64,000 nucleotides of DNA from Fragum whitleyi. Its lineage: Eukaryota > Mollusca > Bivalvia > Cardiida > Cardiidae. Location: positions 25,228,526-25,292,525 of the forward strand of contig OX411543.1 of the NCBI GenBank assembly GCA_948146395.1, given 5' to 3'. The notes beneath the pieces were generated by a model that worked only from the letters and a program-made list of their open reading frames with translations, did not search any database and was not told the DNA's origin. This document shows, one piece after another, positions 34,569 through 47,239 of this stretch. Positions within the stretch are counted from its first letter, which is position 1. Each line of letters begins with the position of its first letter. Made by a program: the position numbers and the translations under genes.

Positions 34569-34984
34569 CATAAGATACATCTAGTGAACTTCTGTTTTGA
34601 ATATTTACTGTGATAATCAGTTTATTGTCATCTTTTGATATAGAAACTTGAATTGTTTTGGATAGTCCCAAGGTTTTAGATCTTGGGGATTAAATTCTTG
34701 AGAAAATATTGTAGAAAAAGAAGAAATTGCTTGTCACAAGCAATTTCTCCTTTTTCTACATTTTAACTACATAGGTTGGCTACATTTCAAAATACACCCT
34801 CTTTTCATTTTCTATGATACAAGGAATATCCCGATTTTCTTCATTTTTTTTTTACCAAGAAAAACAAAAAGATTTTAAAATACAAAAAAAATTAAGTACA
34901 AGAATTTAGGAATTTAGTAAAATGACTAAACAATGGTGGATCTATATCTGTAAAGGGGATTCAATCACTACAAATGGTGTGTGT

Positions 34985-35200
34985 GTTTTTTCTATATTAC
35001 AAAATTTAGTTTGATTTTCTCCAAAAAATTAAATAATTTGGCTGAAGAGTGAGTCGTTTTTTCTGAAGCACAAAATTTGATTGAATTTCTTTACAAAATT
35101 AAATAACTTGGCTGTAAAGTGGTTCGTTTTTTCTGTATTTCAAAATTTTATTTGAATTTCTCCACAAAGTGAAATAATTTGGCTGTAGAGGGGGTCATTT
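34985..35200 (+). repeat. ~70-bp tandem repeat, three copies
   Basis: TTTTTTCT....CAAAATTT.. then AAATTAAATAA(T/C)TTGGCTG recurs at about 70-bp spacing, followed by GTCG/TTCG and the next TTTTTTCTG. Confidence 0.65.
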
Positions 35201-35341
35201 GAACCCCCAGCCACTCAGGATCCACCACTGCTACATACAAGGAATAAAATTTACATTCTGCTTTGCGTACTGTGTACGTGTCTTGGGAAATAACATAAGC
35301 ATTTGCAATGTTACTGACTGCTTGTTCTAACATAAAGGTCA

Positions 35342-35606
35342 GAGGTGCGTTCGTTAGAGCAAGATGAAAAATCCATCTAAATGAGATTTTTAAGACGTCG
35401 TAATGAACAATCCGATATTTTGAGTGAAAATATTCAACGTCCTCACGACTACTCGATTTAAGCCTATGCAAAACCATCTTCATTTCCTCATTAATATCCT
35501 TAAGATTCTTATTGAGCCGCTTAAAAATCTCGCTCTACCGAACGCTTTATCTTAAAAATCTTAATAAGAATCTTAAGAATCTTGCTCCAACTAACACACC
35601 TCAGGT
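35342..35606. mobile_element. MITE with GAGGTGCGTTCGTTAGAGCAAGA ends
   Basis: Left GAGGTGCGTTCGTTAGAGCAAG pairs with right CTTGCTCCAACTAACACACCTC. AATCTTAA(T/G)-rich subterminal repeats. ~265 bp, intergenic. Confidence 0.65.
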
Positions 35607-36199
35607 TTACAGCAAGAGTCACAAGTACTAATCTTAACCCTGAGTTTAAATTTTGTTCCAAGCAATGGCAAATTTTCTGGACTTTTCAATGAGTCTTGCT
35701 CGGGTTTCTGCCACATTTAAGAAAGCAGGCAGTGTAGGCTGAGATCAGACTGTATGCTTGTGTATGCTGATCTTAGTGAACATTGTCTGTCAAGCTTTTT
35801 GGAATATGCTGTTTATAGTAGGAGAAGGGGTTTAAAATGTCCTGGAGGGTTAACGAGGTAATTGTTGATGAGAGGTGATGCACATCATACCATACAATAA
35901 ATAACCTTGAGTACTTCATACTTCGGTCTAAACTAAAAATTGCTGCAACAGGGATGTTACTATTTTGTTATTGAATTTATATAAGTGATAGATTGCTGTT
36001 AAAAAATATCCAGAAATGTTAATCAAAAAGATACAATGTGTAAAGATCAAAGGTGTGAGTTATCATATTGATCATGACTTAATTCTTTTAAACGACACTG
36101 ATGATTATAAATGTGTCTGAGGTATTTGTAATTAAACTACTTGGTTGTTACAGGTTTTGAAAATATATTAATAAACTTTTGGAAAATTATCAAGCTTGT

Positions 36200-36472
36200 G
36201 TTCATTAACCCTTATCCTTTTGAATCTTAATCAGCCTGTGCGCAAAATTTTCCAACATTTTTAAAAGTGTGCAAAGCAAAGAATCTGGCCAGCCTGTGCA
36301 TTCGCACAGTCTAACAAAAAACTTCATTTAGCACTTGGTAGAAAGACAAGATCTCAAGTATCTTTAGGCAGTTAGAAAATATTTCAATTGCACTGTAGGA
36401 GTTTCTAGGCTGCTCAATTTTTGCATCTATCACACAAATCAAATAGTTGGAAATGTCATGCACAGGCTCAAA
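36200..36472. mobile_element. Related GAGCC..CATGACATTTC MITE
   Basis: AATCAGCCTGTGCGCAAAATTTTCC on the left, GAAATGTCATGCACAGGCTC on the right, GGCCAGCCTGTGCATTCGCACAG inside. Confidence 0.6.
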
Positions 36473-36650
36473 TATAATTTCCTACAAAGTGCCAATTTTG
36501 GGACATTTAAACCAATTTTCCCCACAAGTATTAAGTAGAAAGCAGGTAGGGAAGGCTTTGCTCAGACTGCACACCTGTGCAGGATGATTTTAGCCTATGC
36601 TGTCTGCCAAAGATGTGTGTACAGAAAACTGAAGGGATGGATATTATTAA

Positions 36651-36889
36651 CCCTTGTCATGCTGAATAAATTTTTGCTAAAAATTTGCATCAATATCAAA
36701 GGGCAAAAATCACTGAACGTCCCAACTGTAGGTCAATTTCTATTTGAAAAACTAAATCTATTGACAATTCTGGTTTGAAAGTGAGAAACAGGTGGCAAAG
36801 ACTAACCTCAGACTGCACATATGTGCAGGCTGATGTTTGTCTATAGCTCCTGCCAAAGTAAGAATATTTCAGGTTCAGCATGACAAGGG
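36651..36889. mobile_element. TTAA-flanked MITE (family B), intact ends
   Basis: TTAA|CCCTTGTCATGCTGAA ... TTCAGCATGACAAGGG|TTAA: perfect 16-bp inverted ends inside TTAA duplications. Inner palindrome GACTGCACATATGTGCAGGCTGAT. 239 bp, non-coding. Confidence 0.92.
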
Positions 36890-36954
36890 TTAAACAAGAT
36901 ATTTTGCAAAGCGAACTAATACCTATCACTGGCCATTTGTTCATGTTCCGTAAA

Positions 36955-37518
36955 CAGCTTTTAGGATCACCCGGAGTCTGTCGTGTGTCTTCCGTCGTCC
37001 CTGGTCAACTATCTGAAAAACTTCTTCAGGGCATGGCATTTTTTCACTTTGAAATCTTTGAACGACATCTCCTAGACTATTTGGCTTATTTCAATGAAAC
37101 TTTACCAGAATGTTCCTTGGGTGAATCTCTTAAAAACTTGTTCCTGAAATTTTGATGCTCATAAATATGGGCGTGGCAGGGTGGGGCTTATTTTGAGCCT
37201 GAAATCTTTGATTGACATCTCCTCCTGAACCATTGGGCTTATTTTGATGAAACTTAACCATAATGTTCCTTGGGTGACCCCTTTGAAAATTGTTCGCAAG
37301 ATAATGATTGGCCCATAAATATGGGTGTGGCAGGGTGGGGCTAAGTTTGAGTCTCCTTAGTAATGAATAGGTGGGCAGGGTCTATTTTCACCTTAAATTC
37401 TTGGAATAACATCTCCTCTTCAACAATTAGGCAAATGTGAATGAAACTTTGCCAGAAAGATACTTGGATGAGGGCAGTTCATGTGGGCAGTTTAGGGCCA
37501 TTCTGACCCTCTTGTTAG
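36955..37518 (-). mobile_element. Diverged minus-strand copy of the 155-bp-core element
   Basis: Reverse complement shows core motifs of the 631-2179 family (ACATCTCCTCCTGAACCATTGGGC and ATGTTCCTTGGGTGACC on the plus strand). Its CAAGAGGGTC left end reads at about 37518 on the minus strand. The right end is degraded. Confidence 0.6.
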
Positions 37519-37720
37519 ACAAAGTTTTATTGTGACCTTGACTTTTGACCTAAGTGAACCCCAAAACAATAGGGCACCTCCTTTGGTCATAGGAAACATT
37601 TGTACAAAGTATAATGATTCGAGGTCACATCATTCTTTAGTTAGAGTACGAAAACGAAAGTGGTCTACTGAAAGACAGATTGAGTGATTGAATGGAGTTT
37701 TTCGCCTGTTTCAATAAATT

Positions 37721-39490
37721 TTAGCTCCACTAGCCGAAAGGCCAGCGGGCTATTGTCATTGCAGGGTGTCCGTCGTCCGTGTGTCTGTGGGTCCGTCCGT
37801 AAACTTTTACTTTTAAGATCTTCCTCATAAAGTATTGGATGGATTCTTATCAAATTTCACAGAAATGTTCCTTGGAAGACCCTCTATTAGATTCCTTCAA
37901 AGAATTTTAATCAGTTGAAAATCATGGCTGTAGGGGGCGTGGCTAATTTCCATATATGATAAAAGGTGACTTTTCATAGAAACTAATTGATGGATATCAA
38001 CCAAATTTCACTGGAATGATTCTTGAGTGACCCCTTATCAGTCTACAATTTTTTTTTTGTGGTCAGATGAAAAATATGTATTTTATGGGCAGAGGTCATT
38101 TCTCTATATATTATATAGTGGAAACTTTGAAAATCATTTTCCCAGAAACTAACCAATGGATATCAATTAAATTTCACTGGAATGATTCTTTTGTAATCCT
38201 TTATCAGTCTACAAAAACAAGATGTGTTTGTGAAACATGAAAGCCCCCGGAACGGCATTTTTTTTCAAAGTTTGACCTTGACAGATGACCTTGACCTTGT
38301 CACATGACCTTGACTTTGGTACCAGCGGATGCGGATCATTGAGATCTATCATCATGCCAAAAATTAGCTTTGTATCTTGAATAGGCTTGAAGATATTGGC
38401 AAGGTTAAGTTTTCGGGTTAAGTTTTCGGACAGACAGACGGACAGACAGACGGACAGACAGACAGATGGACACGAGTAAAACAATATGCCCCCGATCTCT
38501 CGATACGGGGGCATAAAAATTTGTCATCTGATGAATAATATGTATTTTATGGGTTGAGTTCATTTCACTATATGTTATATAGTGAAAACTTTGAAAATCA
38601 TTTTCTAACAATCTAATTGATGGATATCAACCAAATGATTCTTTAGTGATCCTTTATCAGTCTACAAAAAATATTGTGATCAAATGAAAAAAATGTCTTT
38701 CAATGGCAGAGGTCATTTCTTCAGATACAGTTATGTTAAATGGTGGAATATCAAATTTAGGGAAAACAAACTTTCTCAAAGTTAAAACGGATGAATTTCA
38801 ACCAAATATCATAGGAATTTTATTTCTACTAAGTTGTATCAGTCTGCTAAAAAATTTTGATTGGATGAACAGCATGTATTTTATTGGCAGAGAACATTCC
38901 AACATATAAGGTGAATATTTGATCATCCTTTGGATGATGATGAATTTTTTCTAGACTTATAAAATTTCATAGGTGTAAAGATTGTAGATTAGAAGGAACA
39001 AAACCTTTGTTGAAATCCAAATGTATAGAAACATTAGTTGAAATAGGAAGCCTGAGAATACCCCCTGAGAATTTGTCAGTTCAGTTGAACAAAGGGTGAC
39101 TGCACAGAGATGACAATTGGTGTAAAATATGTTTAATGAGGTTCAGAGTGGGGTAAAAAGAGTTGAGTTGACTGCGCTCTAAGACATTGGGCAGAATAAA
39201 ATAAATATATTGGATTGTATATTTAACTTTATATCATCATAAGTTAGAATTTTGTTTTTATGACAAACAATTTTGTGAAGTAACATCCTTTTAGTAGTGT
39301 TAAATGAAAAGTAGAAAGATCTACAATCAAAATTTTGCAGACAAAGTACATTGTATAATGTGCAATAACATTCTATTAGTGTTGAAATTTTTATTTTTGG
39401 ATTTTTAACCAAATTTCACTGGAATGATCCTTAGGTGACCCATTATCAGACTGCACAAAATTATTGTATTGGATGAAAAATATGTGTTTA
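37721..39490 (-). mobile_element. Related Helitron/HINE-like element with its own tandem core, interrupted at 38218-38517
   Basis: The minus-strand 3' end is at 37721 (GAGCTAA after a CTGGCC..GGCTAG hairpin), followed inward by a CGGACGGAC-type tract and then ~190-bp core units (ATATCAACCAAATTTCACTGG, TTATCAGTCTAC) near 37990, 38160, 38620, 38800 and 39405. Core identity decays toward 39490 and no clear left end was found. A smaller element is inserted at 38218. Confidence 0.6.
38218..38517 (+). mobile_element. Short element CAAGATGTG...GGGGGCATA with terminal hairpin
   Basis: Begins CAAGATGTGTTTGTGAAAC, contains CACATGACCTTGAC and a (GGACAGACA)n tract, ends in the hairpin GCCCCCGATCTCTCGATACGGGGGC. 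It interrupts a core unit of the element starting at 37721 at TCTACAAAAA|TTTGTC. Its length cannot be fixed exactly because of A-runs. Confidence 0.75.
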
Positions 39491-39639
39491 ACAGACAGGG
39501 ATCAGTTTTCAATGTTATTCATTGATTGTGATTTTTTTCAAACAGCCTTATCATCCTCTAATAGTAATTATCAGGATATTCAGGCCTGTGGAGCAAATCA
39601 GGTGCTCAAGCGCCTCTAGTTCAGTTATATCGAGGCGGC

Positions 39640-39750
39640 TGGAGCACTTTACAATGGATTCTTGGTATTTCTCTCACCAGTACAACCATCACATCCTTTC
39701 TTAGCCTCCAGCTGCTACCTCACATAGGTCTATGATTATCAACCAATTGG
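39640..39750 (-). mobile_element. SINE fragment
   Basis: Reverse complement reads GGTTGATAATCATAGACC then GCTAAGAAAGGATGTGATGG, the same body as the SINE at 22970. Confidence 0.6.
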
Positions 39751-40439
39751 TGAGAAACAAATAGTTGGAAAGAATGAGTGCTGCCGTTGGATAAAATGTT
39801 AGAATTACCCCACCAACCAATATTAATTTTGAAATCAAGGCTACCCTGGTTTTCCTGCTAAATGCAGTTAACACCTTCATGAAATTTACAAGATGAATAA
39901 TTTTTGATGAATGAAATTGAATGAAATTGAATAAAAGTGGGGAGTTTTGAGTGAAATTATAAGGAGGTAATCAAACATTGCTAATTTTGTTCACTATGAA
40001 CAAAATTGGCGATCTTTATTACCTCCCTTTAATGAAATGTACATACTTTTCTGTCTGTGTGACTTTGTGGACCAACCAGACACTTCAACAGCCACACCAG
40101 CCAAAAATTCGTAGAATAATTTGATCGGTGTGAATTAAATGTTGATGGCCTTTAACAATTTCAAATTGTTTTCTAACAATTTTTGGATCAATTTTGATCG
40201 ATTTGAAAGTGTTTGAAATGAATGAATGGAGTGCTGTGGGAATGATTTTGAATGGCTTTGATCGCAATGATTGTCAATTTTAAGATAACACTATCTTTAT
40301 GTCATTTTACTTAATACTTTTCAGATTGCAGAGATCTAAGTATTTCCCTACATGAATTTCTTAGCATTTTTACTATAACCTGTTTAGACATAACATAAGT
40401 TACTTTTTGAGCGAAAGCCAAGTAGTACTCTTATAAAGA

Positions 40440-41415
40440 TATAGAAGATGATTGTTTGTTTAAATGAAAGAATTATTTTTCATTGAGTGGACAAAAGCTA
40501 TTTTTTCAAGAGTTGTGGAGCCACAAGTGAAATTATAGCTTTTTTCATTCACAAAAAGAAGTATAAACCGATCTTACTTTGAAAACAAACAATAATTCTA
40601 TTTCTTTTTAATGCAAAAATGAGACAAAATTTGAAAGTGTGTCATTTTACATGTGATTGCTTTACAATGTTCATGACGATCTCACTTATTGGACTCTGCA
40701 TAGATTATGTCAGATAGGATGAAATGAAAAATGCAGGGTATAAGTATTTAATTATTTCACTGGTTAGGCGTTGAGTTTATCTTTTGATTATCTACCATTA
40801 TTTCTCTTTCATCCATCAAAAAGTATTCAAGAAAGACTTGTACAACATTCTTGTGTTCATTCCTCTCAAAATGTTGAAGTTCAGTCAGAAGTTCATAGAG
40901 TTACTCCAACACTACTCTTATAAGTTGTAAGCAAATTCAAATCAAGGGATTTCCAATTGTCTTGGAACAGGTACTATAGGTATAAAATGTTCTTTAATGC
41001 TTTTTGGTGGTTTATCGAGAAATAACAGTAGATTATCACTTGATAATCTCACCGCAAAAGCAGTGAAACTATCAAAAACTAATACCCTGCTTTTGTGCAT
41101 TTCATCCTATCTGACGTCATCTTTGCGGGGCGAAATAAGTGACATCACAATGAACTTTGCATAGCAATCAAGTGCAAAATGACGCGCTTTACAAAAATAT
41201 GTCCTAGAAATTTCACATTTTGTCTCAATTACACAATAAAGAAATAGAATAATCGTTTGTTTTTCGAGTAAGATCGATTAATATTTCATTTCGTGAACAA
41301 CAAAAGCTATATTTTCACTCATGGCTCCACCACTCTTGAAAATATAGCATTTGTTGTTCACTCAATGAATATAAAGCGATCTTACACTGAAACAAACAAT
41401 TATCCTCCATATATA
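40440..41415. mobile_element. Large inverted-repeat (foldback) element, ~970 bp
   Basis: Arms 40445-40745 and 41085-41410 are inverted copies (GTCAGATAGGATGAAATG on the left, CATTTCATCCTATCTGAC on the right; GAGACAAAAT / ATTTTGTCTC). Each outer arm also holds its own palindrome around the GTGGAGCCA / GGCTCCAC centre. A related arm is at 50260-50440. Non-coding. Confidence 0.7.
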
Positions 41416-41634
41416 AGTTCATAATATTTATCTAAATTTAGAAATCAATTGATGACAGTGTAAGGTTACATCTACCTTTGATTCATATTGAGATACACAT
41501 TTTGAGATACCAGTAGTTAAGCGTCATTAGTGCCATTATTTGGTTTAAATTTTTTTTTATATTACATTGATTGAGAAACAAGTTCTTACAAACTGAATCT
41601 TTTTTATAATTCCTGTCATTTATGTTCAAAATAT

Positions 41635-41760
41635 CCAATATTTTCCGTGAATGTGTGGGCCAATGAACACAGATAGAAAGCCACTGGGGGGAATAAAACC
41701 CTGGACCTCTTGGTCAAGAGACTGACACTTGTCCTCTCGACAACCAATAATTGCCAATAC
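41635..41760 (-). mobile_element. tRNA-derived SINE fragment
   Basis: Minus strand: TTGTCGAGAGGACAAGTGTCAG, then GAGGTCCAGGGTTTTATTCCCC, A- and B-box-like positions. Confidence 0.45.
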
Positions 41761-41889
41761 AGTGTTAAGTTATTTGCAATATTTTCCAAATAGAATATCA
41801 ATTCTTCTGAACTACAGATAGTATACATCTCAAATAAAAGTGAACTTACATAGAGGATATTGAATGAGTGGTCATGGAATACGGAATTT

Positions 41890-41990
41890 ATTAAACGAGT
41901 CATCTATATAAACAGATAAAAACTCGGCGCAGCCTTGTTTTTATGCGCAGAGTTTTTATCTGTTTATAGATGACGAGTTTAATAAATTCA
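41890..41990. repeat. Near-perfect 45-bp-arm palindrome
   Basis: TAAACGAGTCATCTATATAAACAG..AAAACTCGGCGC pairs with GCGCAGAGTTTTTATCTGTTTATAGATGACGAGTTTA, a long hairpin inside intergenic DNA. Confidence 0.7.
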
Positions 41991-42357
41991 GTATTTTATG
42001 AGCAAAAATTTGATATTCTATTTATAATATGACCCAAATTTTTGCAAAAAAAAAAGAAAAAATTCTTGAAATTCAACATTTCAATTTTCTGCGAAACTTA
42101 TAACGCTGTTTAAAACCTGACGTCACAATATACAAATTATGACGTCATTTTTGCGATAACAAAATAGCGTTGCTATTCGTTCTTAACTCCTTTGCAAAGT
42201 TATTCCACTAGTGTAATAACACCCTTGTAATATCAAAAATATTCAACAGTGTTATTTCACTCCCACAACGTAGGTCATATTATAAATTGAAATATTTCAT
42301 AAAACTGTCCAAATCCTAATGTTGTTGGTATGTGTTTGACTCCTTCTAACAAGTTAA

Positions 42358-42561
42358 CCCTTTGCTGTTTAATCCCTGCTTTTTACGTGCCTGTGATTTA
42401 ATGATTGAGAAAACATTGTAAAAAAAGAAGAAATTGCTTCCGACAAGCAATTTCTTCTTTTTCCACAATTTTTTCTACCCTACTGAATGGTTATTTTTCA
42501 AATTAAATCCACAAAACCTTTGAATTTGGACAAGTCCAAAATTTTGTGAAACAGGAAAGGG
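42358..42561 (+). mobile_element. TTAA-flanked MITE (family A)
   Basis: TTAA at 42354-42357 and 42562-42565, same ends and hairpin as the other copies; a short deletion in the right half. Confidence 0.88.
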
Positions 42562-43324
42562 TTAAATAACAGTTTCCAAATAATGTTATTTTTCTAATTT
42601 AATCAGTAATCATGTTTTCTTCCATGAATGAAATAACATAACTGTTATATATGGCGTATATAAATATTGCTAAAAGAAATGAAGAACAAATAGTTGTTGA
42701 AGCTACGATGTTTATTAAAGAACTGAACTACAGTTACAATAGTAAAAGAGACTATATAGAATACATTCCAGTAATATGATAGTCAAAAATTAAAGGTGGT
42801 ACTGTATAGTACAGAAATCATAGAATGAATACACAAAAATAACAAAATAATAATTTATCATAAAATCAATAATTCTCTAGTGATAAAACTTGACAATTTC
42901 AATAAACATGCTTAAAAATCTTTTTTCACCATGAACCTATTTATTCTTTTGACCTGGCAACCTTTAAATTGAATTTATTGTTACATGATTAAGTATAGAA
43001 TCTGGCCATCAAAATTGTAGCTATATACAGCCACTTAAATTCAGTTAACATCAAAAATTGACAGATTGATGTTAGGCCTGCAAATCAATAGAAACGGATT
43101 GAATATCACTGTAAATGATGTCTGAATGACATTTCAATTAATGAAAATGCGACAAAATTCTATTCCCACTCTGAATATGCCAAATCAAAAGGATGAGTTT
43201 GCTAGAATGAATAACCTGCAATTTGGGAGATGAATATTCTGTCAATTTCTATGTCTGTCTGCAATAGTTTCAATTTGGGCCAGTCTAAATTTTTGTTGTA
43301 CTGATAGATTAACCTCACTGCCTG

Positions 43325-43678
43325 CAGGGGTGTGGAATTCCAATGCCCAACTTGTCCAACACGGGCTTTTCCACTTGCGGGCAAGTACATTTTTCTAGGC
43401 CACTTGTCCATGGACAAGTAAATACCAGAGCAAATCTTGAAACAGTACTAAAAATATCTACGAGAAAAGTCATCCTACTGTTTGTACCAAAGGGAAGAAC
43501 ACTGTCTTTAATGAAGAAAATGCTGGGTTACAGCATTTTCTCCTTTAAAAAACAATGTATTTCTTAATATTAATCCATTCATTTTTGTGGGCAAGTTCAT
43601 TTTGATCCTGGACAAGTAGAAAATTGACTTTTATTTGTCCATGGACAAGTGGAGAAATGTCGTATTTCCACATCCCTG
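43325..43678. mobile_element. hAT-like MITE, 354 bp
   Basis: Ends CAGGGGTGTGGAATTCC / TATTTCCACATCCCTG with CTGCCTG duplicated on both sides (43318-43324, 43679-43685). Subterminal copies of CTTGTCCATGGACAAG palindromes. Related fragments are at about 14000-14325 and 20570-20690. Confidence 0.82.
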
Positions 43679-43872
43679 CTGCCTGACTTCAAATATTATC
43701 ACAGTGATTTTTCATGACTAGTTACATTTGACTTTCCTTTTGCTAGGGACATACATCAATGTGTAATTTTGGTCTAAGTTATCCTAAATATTCAACTATA
43801 ATTTGAGCATTCAATGTGTGTGTGGTGGAGAGACACTGAGCTCTCTGGGTGGGCAGGGTCACAATACATTAC

Positions 43873-44146
43873 CCCTTGTCATGCTGACATAATATTATTG
43901 CTCTGGCTGGAGGTATAGACAAAGATCAGCCTGCACAAATGTGTAGTCTGATCTTAGTCCACACCACCTGAATTTCCCTTTTCTAGCCAGAAAAGTTTAA
44001 AATTATATTTTCAAAAGAGATAATAACAAGTGCATTTAGTGTTTTCAGCCCATTGATTTCAATGCAATTTTATTTTTTATAAAATTTTCAAAATAAACTG
44101 TGACTCACAATTAGTTCATCCAGTGCTTTTAGGACCTTGATTTTAA
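43873..44146 (+). mobile_element. Family B-like MITE, left part
   Basis: CCCCTTGTCATGCTGACATAAT followed by AAAGATCAGCCTGCACAAATGTG. The right part is cut by the family A insertion at 44147. Confidence 0.65.
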
Positions 44147-44353
44147 CCCTTTGCTGTTTAATCCCTGCTTTTTACGTGCCTGTGATTTTATGATTGAGAA
44201 AACATTGTGAAAAAAGAAGAAATTGCTTGTCAAGCAATTTCTTCTTTTTCCACACTATTTTCTACCCTACTGAATGGTTATTTTTCAAATAAAATCCACT
44301 TTAAATTTTCGTCTGCCAAACCTTGAATTTGGACCGGTCAAGACAGGAAAGGG
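44147..44353 (+). mobile_element. TTAA-flanked MITE (family A), nested in a family B copy
   Basis: TTAA at 44143-44146 and 44354-44357. It sits inside sequence related to family B (CCCTTGTCATGCTGA at 43873), so it is the younger insertion. Confidence 0.8.
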
Positions 44354-44426
44354 TTAATCCAATTTTGACAAGAATTTTATTGTTCTCCAATTCTTAACAG
44401 AGACCATTAGTCCGTAGCCACCTATT

Positions 44427-44605
44427 GAGCATGTAGTTATGGTAGTCGACCCATAATAGTTCGGCATTGTTTCGGGAGTAATGAACTTTAACAGTGTTAA
44501 CCAATGTTTCCTAATGATTTTCATTATGAAACCTTGGACAAAATTGTGAAAGATCATGAGTTCGGAAATGTTGCGGAACTGATACCGGTAAACTACCTTA
44601 AGACT
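44427..44605. mobile_element. Copy of the GTGATCTTTCACAAT palindromic repeat (reverse)
   Basis: CACCTATTGAGC..GGTAGTCGACCCATAATAG on the left and AATTGTGAAAGATCATGAGTTC on the right. Confidence 0.5.
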
Positions 44606-45039
44606 CAGATCAGTCAGTGATGATACAAAGACTGATCTGAGTCTTGGGAGTTGTGCATATATCAAAAAAATATCTGAAAATCTGTAAACCTCACAAGGAA
44701 TAAGACCAGGGTTTTAAGGGACGCAGGTTTTGCGAGTCTGACTCTCACAAATAGGCAGCCAGGACCCTTAACACTATCTCATGTGGGTCCCATAGACCCT
44801 ACTTGGATCAACTTCAGAGAAGAATTGAAGATTATTTAAAACAGTCTTCAAATAACAGTCTTCAATTCTTCTCTGAAGTTAAGCCCTAAGAGTTTATGCA
44901 AATCAAACACCTTCTTCACACCTAAATAGTGTATAGCCCCAAATTCACATAAAACAAATCATTGTTTACAAGAAATAGTCTACATCTATGATAAGGACTA
45001 CAAAACCCCATGAAAGGACCCCAGTGATTGAGTTCTTTG

Positions 45040-45480
45040 GACCCCATTTTCTGATGTCAGACTAAAACCTTGATGAGAACATTTAGAAAGATGGACTAGG
45101 GGTTTGTCCCAGAACAACTACTGTAGAGCCCATATTAAAATGCTTGACCTTGAGCTCTGACCATGACCTTGAAGCTAAATGAAAATATCAGAAATGTCAC
45201 GCTAAGGCTCATTTGTAAACCTCAAAAGGACCAAGACCATTTAGAAAGATATACTAGGGGCTTGTCCCAGTACAACTGCTGTTGAGCCCATATCAAAATG
45301 CTTGACCTTTAGCTCTGACCTTGACCTTGAAGCTCTTACCTTGACTATAAAAAAATATCAGAAATGTTAAAGTTAGGCTCATTTGTAAACCTCCCAAAGA
45401 CCAAGACTATCTTGAAAGATGGACTAGGTGGTTGTCACAGGACAACTTCTGTCAGGTCCACATTTGAATGTTTGAAACCT
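45040..45480 (+). repeat. ~150-bp tandem units
   Basis: GATGGACTAGGGGTTTGTCCCAG..CAACTACTGTAGAGCCC recurs near 45090, 45250 and 45420, each followed by TTGACCTT(G/T)AGCTCTGACC. Probably the core of another interspersed element. Confidence 0.6.
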
Positions 45481-45666
45481 TGGAGCTTTCTGAAAATTTC
45501 TTTCAAATAGCACATATATGCATGATGGAGAACAATTGTACCAATATATTTTGAAATCCATCGATAAATGTAAGAATATTGTTTAGCTAAAATCAGATGG
45601 AAAGACACACCAAGCTTTTGTTGTGGCAACTTTGTCATGCTATCTGCAAGCAGGCTTTTCAAAAAA

Positions 45667-45948
45667 GTTCACCAGGTCACACTACACTGACTGTGTAATC
45701 TCTTTACAAAAGAGTTCACCAGGTCACACTACACAGACTGTGTAATCTCTTTACAAAAAAGTTCACCAGGTCACACTACACAGACTGTGTAATCTCTTTA
45801 CAAAAAAGTTCACCAGGTCACACTACACAGACTGTGTAATCTCTTTACAAAAAAGTTCAACAGGCCACACTACACAGACTGTGTAATCTCTTTACAAAAA
45901 AGTTCAACAGGCCACACTACACAGACTTTGTAATCTCTTTACAAATCA
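45667..45948 (+). repeat. 47-bp tandem array, first block (~6 copies)
   Basis: Units GTTCACCAGGTCACACTACAC repeat every 47 bp (45667, 45714, ...). Each holds the palindrome TACACAGACTGTGTA. Copies are almost identical. Confidence 0.9.
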
Positions 45949-47239
45949 AAGTGCTGTCAGCACTGTAAATCGTACATCATTGAGAGGCTGGGATAGTGCA
46001 ATAGTTCGCCAATCAAAATGGCTCAAATTTGGACAATAAGAGTTGGTAAAATCTTTAAATTTGTGAGTTTTTTGTCTTAACAATCCATCTTTTCGAGGAC
46101 ATCGCCAGCTCATCCAACCTCGTGGGTCCGATTTTGAAAGTTTGCTGATTCGATAGCCCTCTGCTAGTCTAAATTATTTCTTAGCAGATTTTTACGTTGT
46201 TATAATGAGCACGCGCCAAGCTAAAAGCTTGTCTGTTAATATTATTCCTCTCTCTATAGAGTTTAAAAGCCTGTTTAGCAACAAACATTTTTCATTAAAC
46301 TATTTACAATTTTGATTACCAACATGTTTGTATTTCAAGCATTGGGTTTTCCCAAATACTGTAAATGCATTTTCCCTCAAGAAACACGTGAAATCGCCAA
46401 CTATGCTATTTATATCTTTTGTTTCTGACCAATCGATTAAATCTAGCAGCATTCTATGATTATTCATGAGTTGTTCTAAAAATAGATCGCTCTTGCTGCT
46501 ATCCTATTTCAGTTTATCGTATGTTTTTGTCGGTTTATTTGTTGTTGAATAATTTTTCTTCATACTCAAATTTGAATTTAATGAAAATAGGATTGGAGCG
46601 TGATCAGAGTGCTCATTGAAATCAAATATTTCAAAATTACAAAATTATTTCTATTTGTTAACACATGCGAAAAAAAAGTAAACTTCCCACGCTCCCTGTT
46701 TGAGTGCAGACGACTATTGACTAATGACAAACAAGTTAATTGACACATTGCGAGCAGACGATGTCCATCTGAATTTTCACGTGGTCTGAATTTACGCGTG
46801 GGTTTTGACCGAGTGATAATCATAACAGAATTTGATTGGTTGTCAGCCCTACAACTGGTAAATGACCGTTCGAGAAAGTTCAGAGCAGTAATATTGTAAG
46901 TGCTACAAATTAATTATACAGTTAACCTATTGTACGTTTCAACTCCTTTACTCAACCGAAAATCTTGTTATAAACACTGAAAATACTAACTGGTAATTAC
47001 TAAAAGCGAAAATTACATCAAATTTTGTATTAGCCTCTTCTCTATTTGTCGAAAAGTAAATAAGGTATAAACAAAGTTTGTAGATTGTGACTGAAAAGGC
47101 CATTTCTTCGGTGTTTGAAAACACATAATTTGGTTTGAACACATTGCTCAGAAGATAATGGTAAAAATGTACTGGGTCAAACAGACTGGATTTCTGGAAA
47201 ACGGTAGATATAAATCTACTGCTTCGCAGTACGATTTAA
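45949..47239. mobile_element. 1.29-kb segment splitting the 47-bp array, probable insertion
   Basis: Left boundary ...TTTACAAATCAAAGTGCTGTCAGCACT (hairpin) and right boundary ...CTACTGCTTCGCAGTACGATTT (hairpin). AAATCGTAC occurs near both ends in inverted orientation. No coding sequence recognised. Class unknown. Confidence 0.5.

Noticed and set aside
35148..35483. 111-codon minus-strand frame
   Set aside because: Covers a 70-bp tandem repeat and a MITE end; no conserved motif or splice support.
36880..37155. 91-codon frame with [19 protein letters not shown]
   Set aside because: Reverse translation of the same 155-bp core family.
38209..38611. Minus-strand frames with CLSVCLSVCLSV
   Set aside because: Product of the (GGACAGACA)n tract in a short mobile element; not a signal peptide or toxin.
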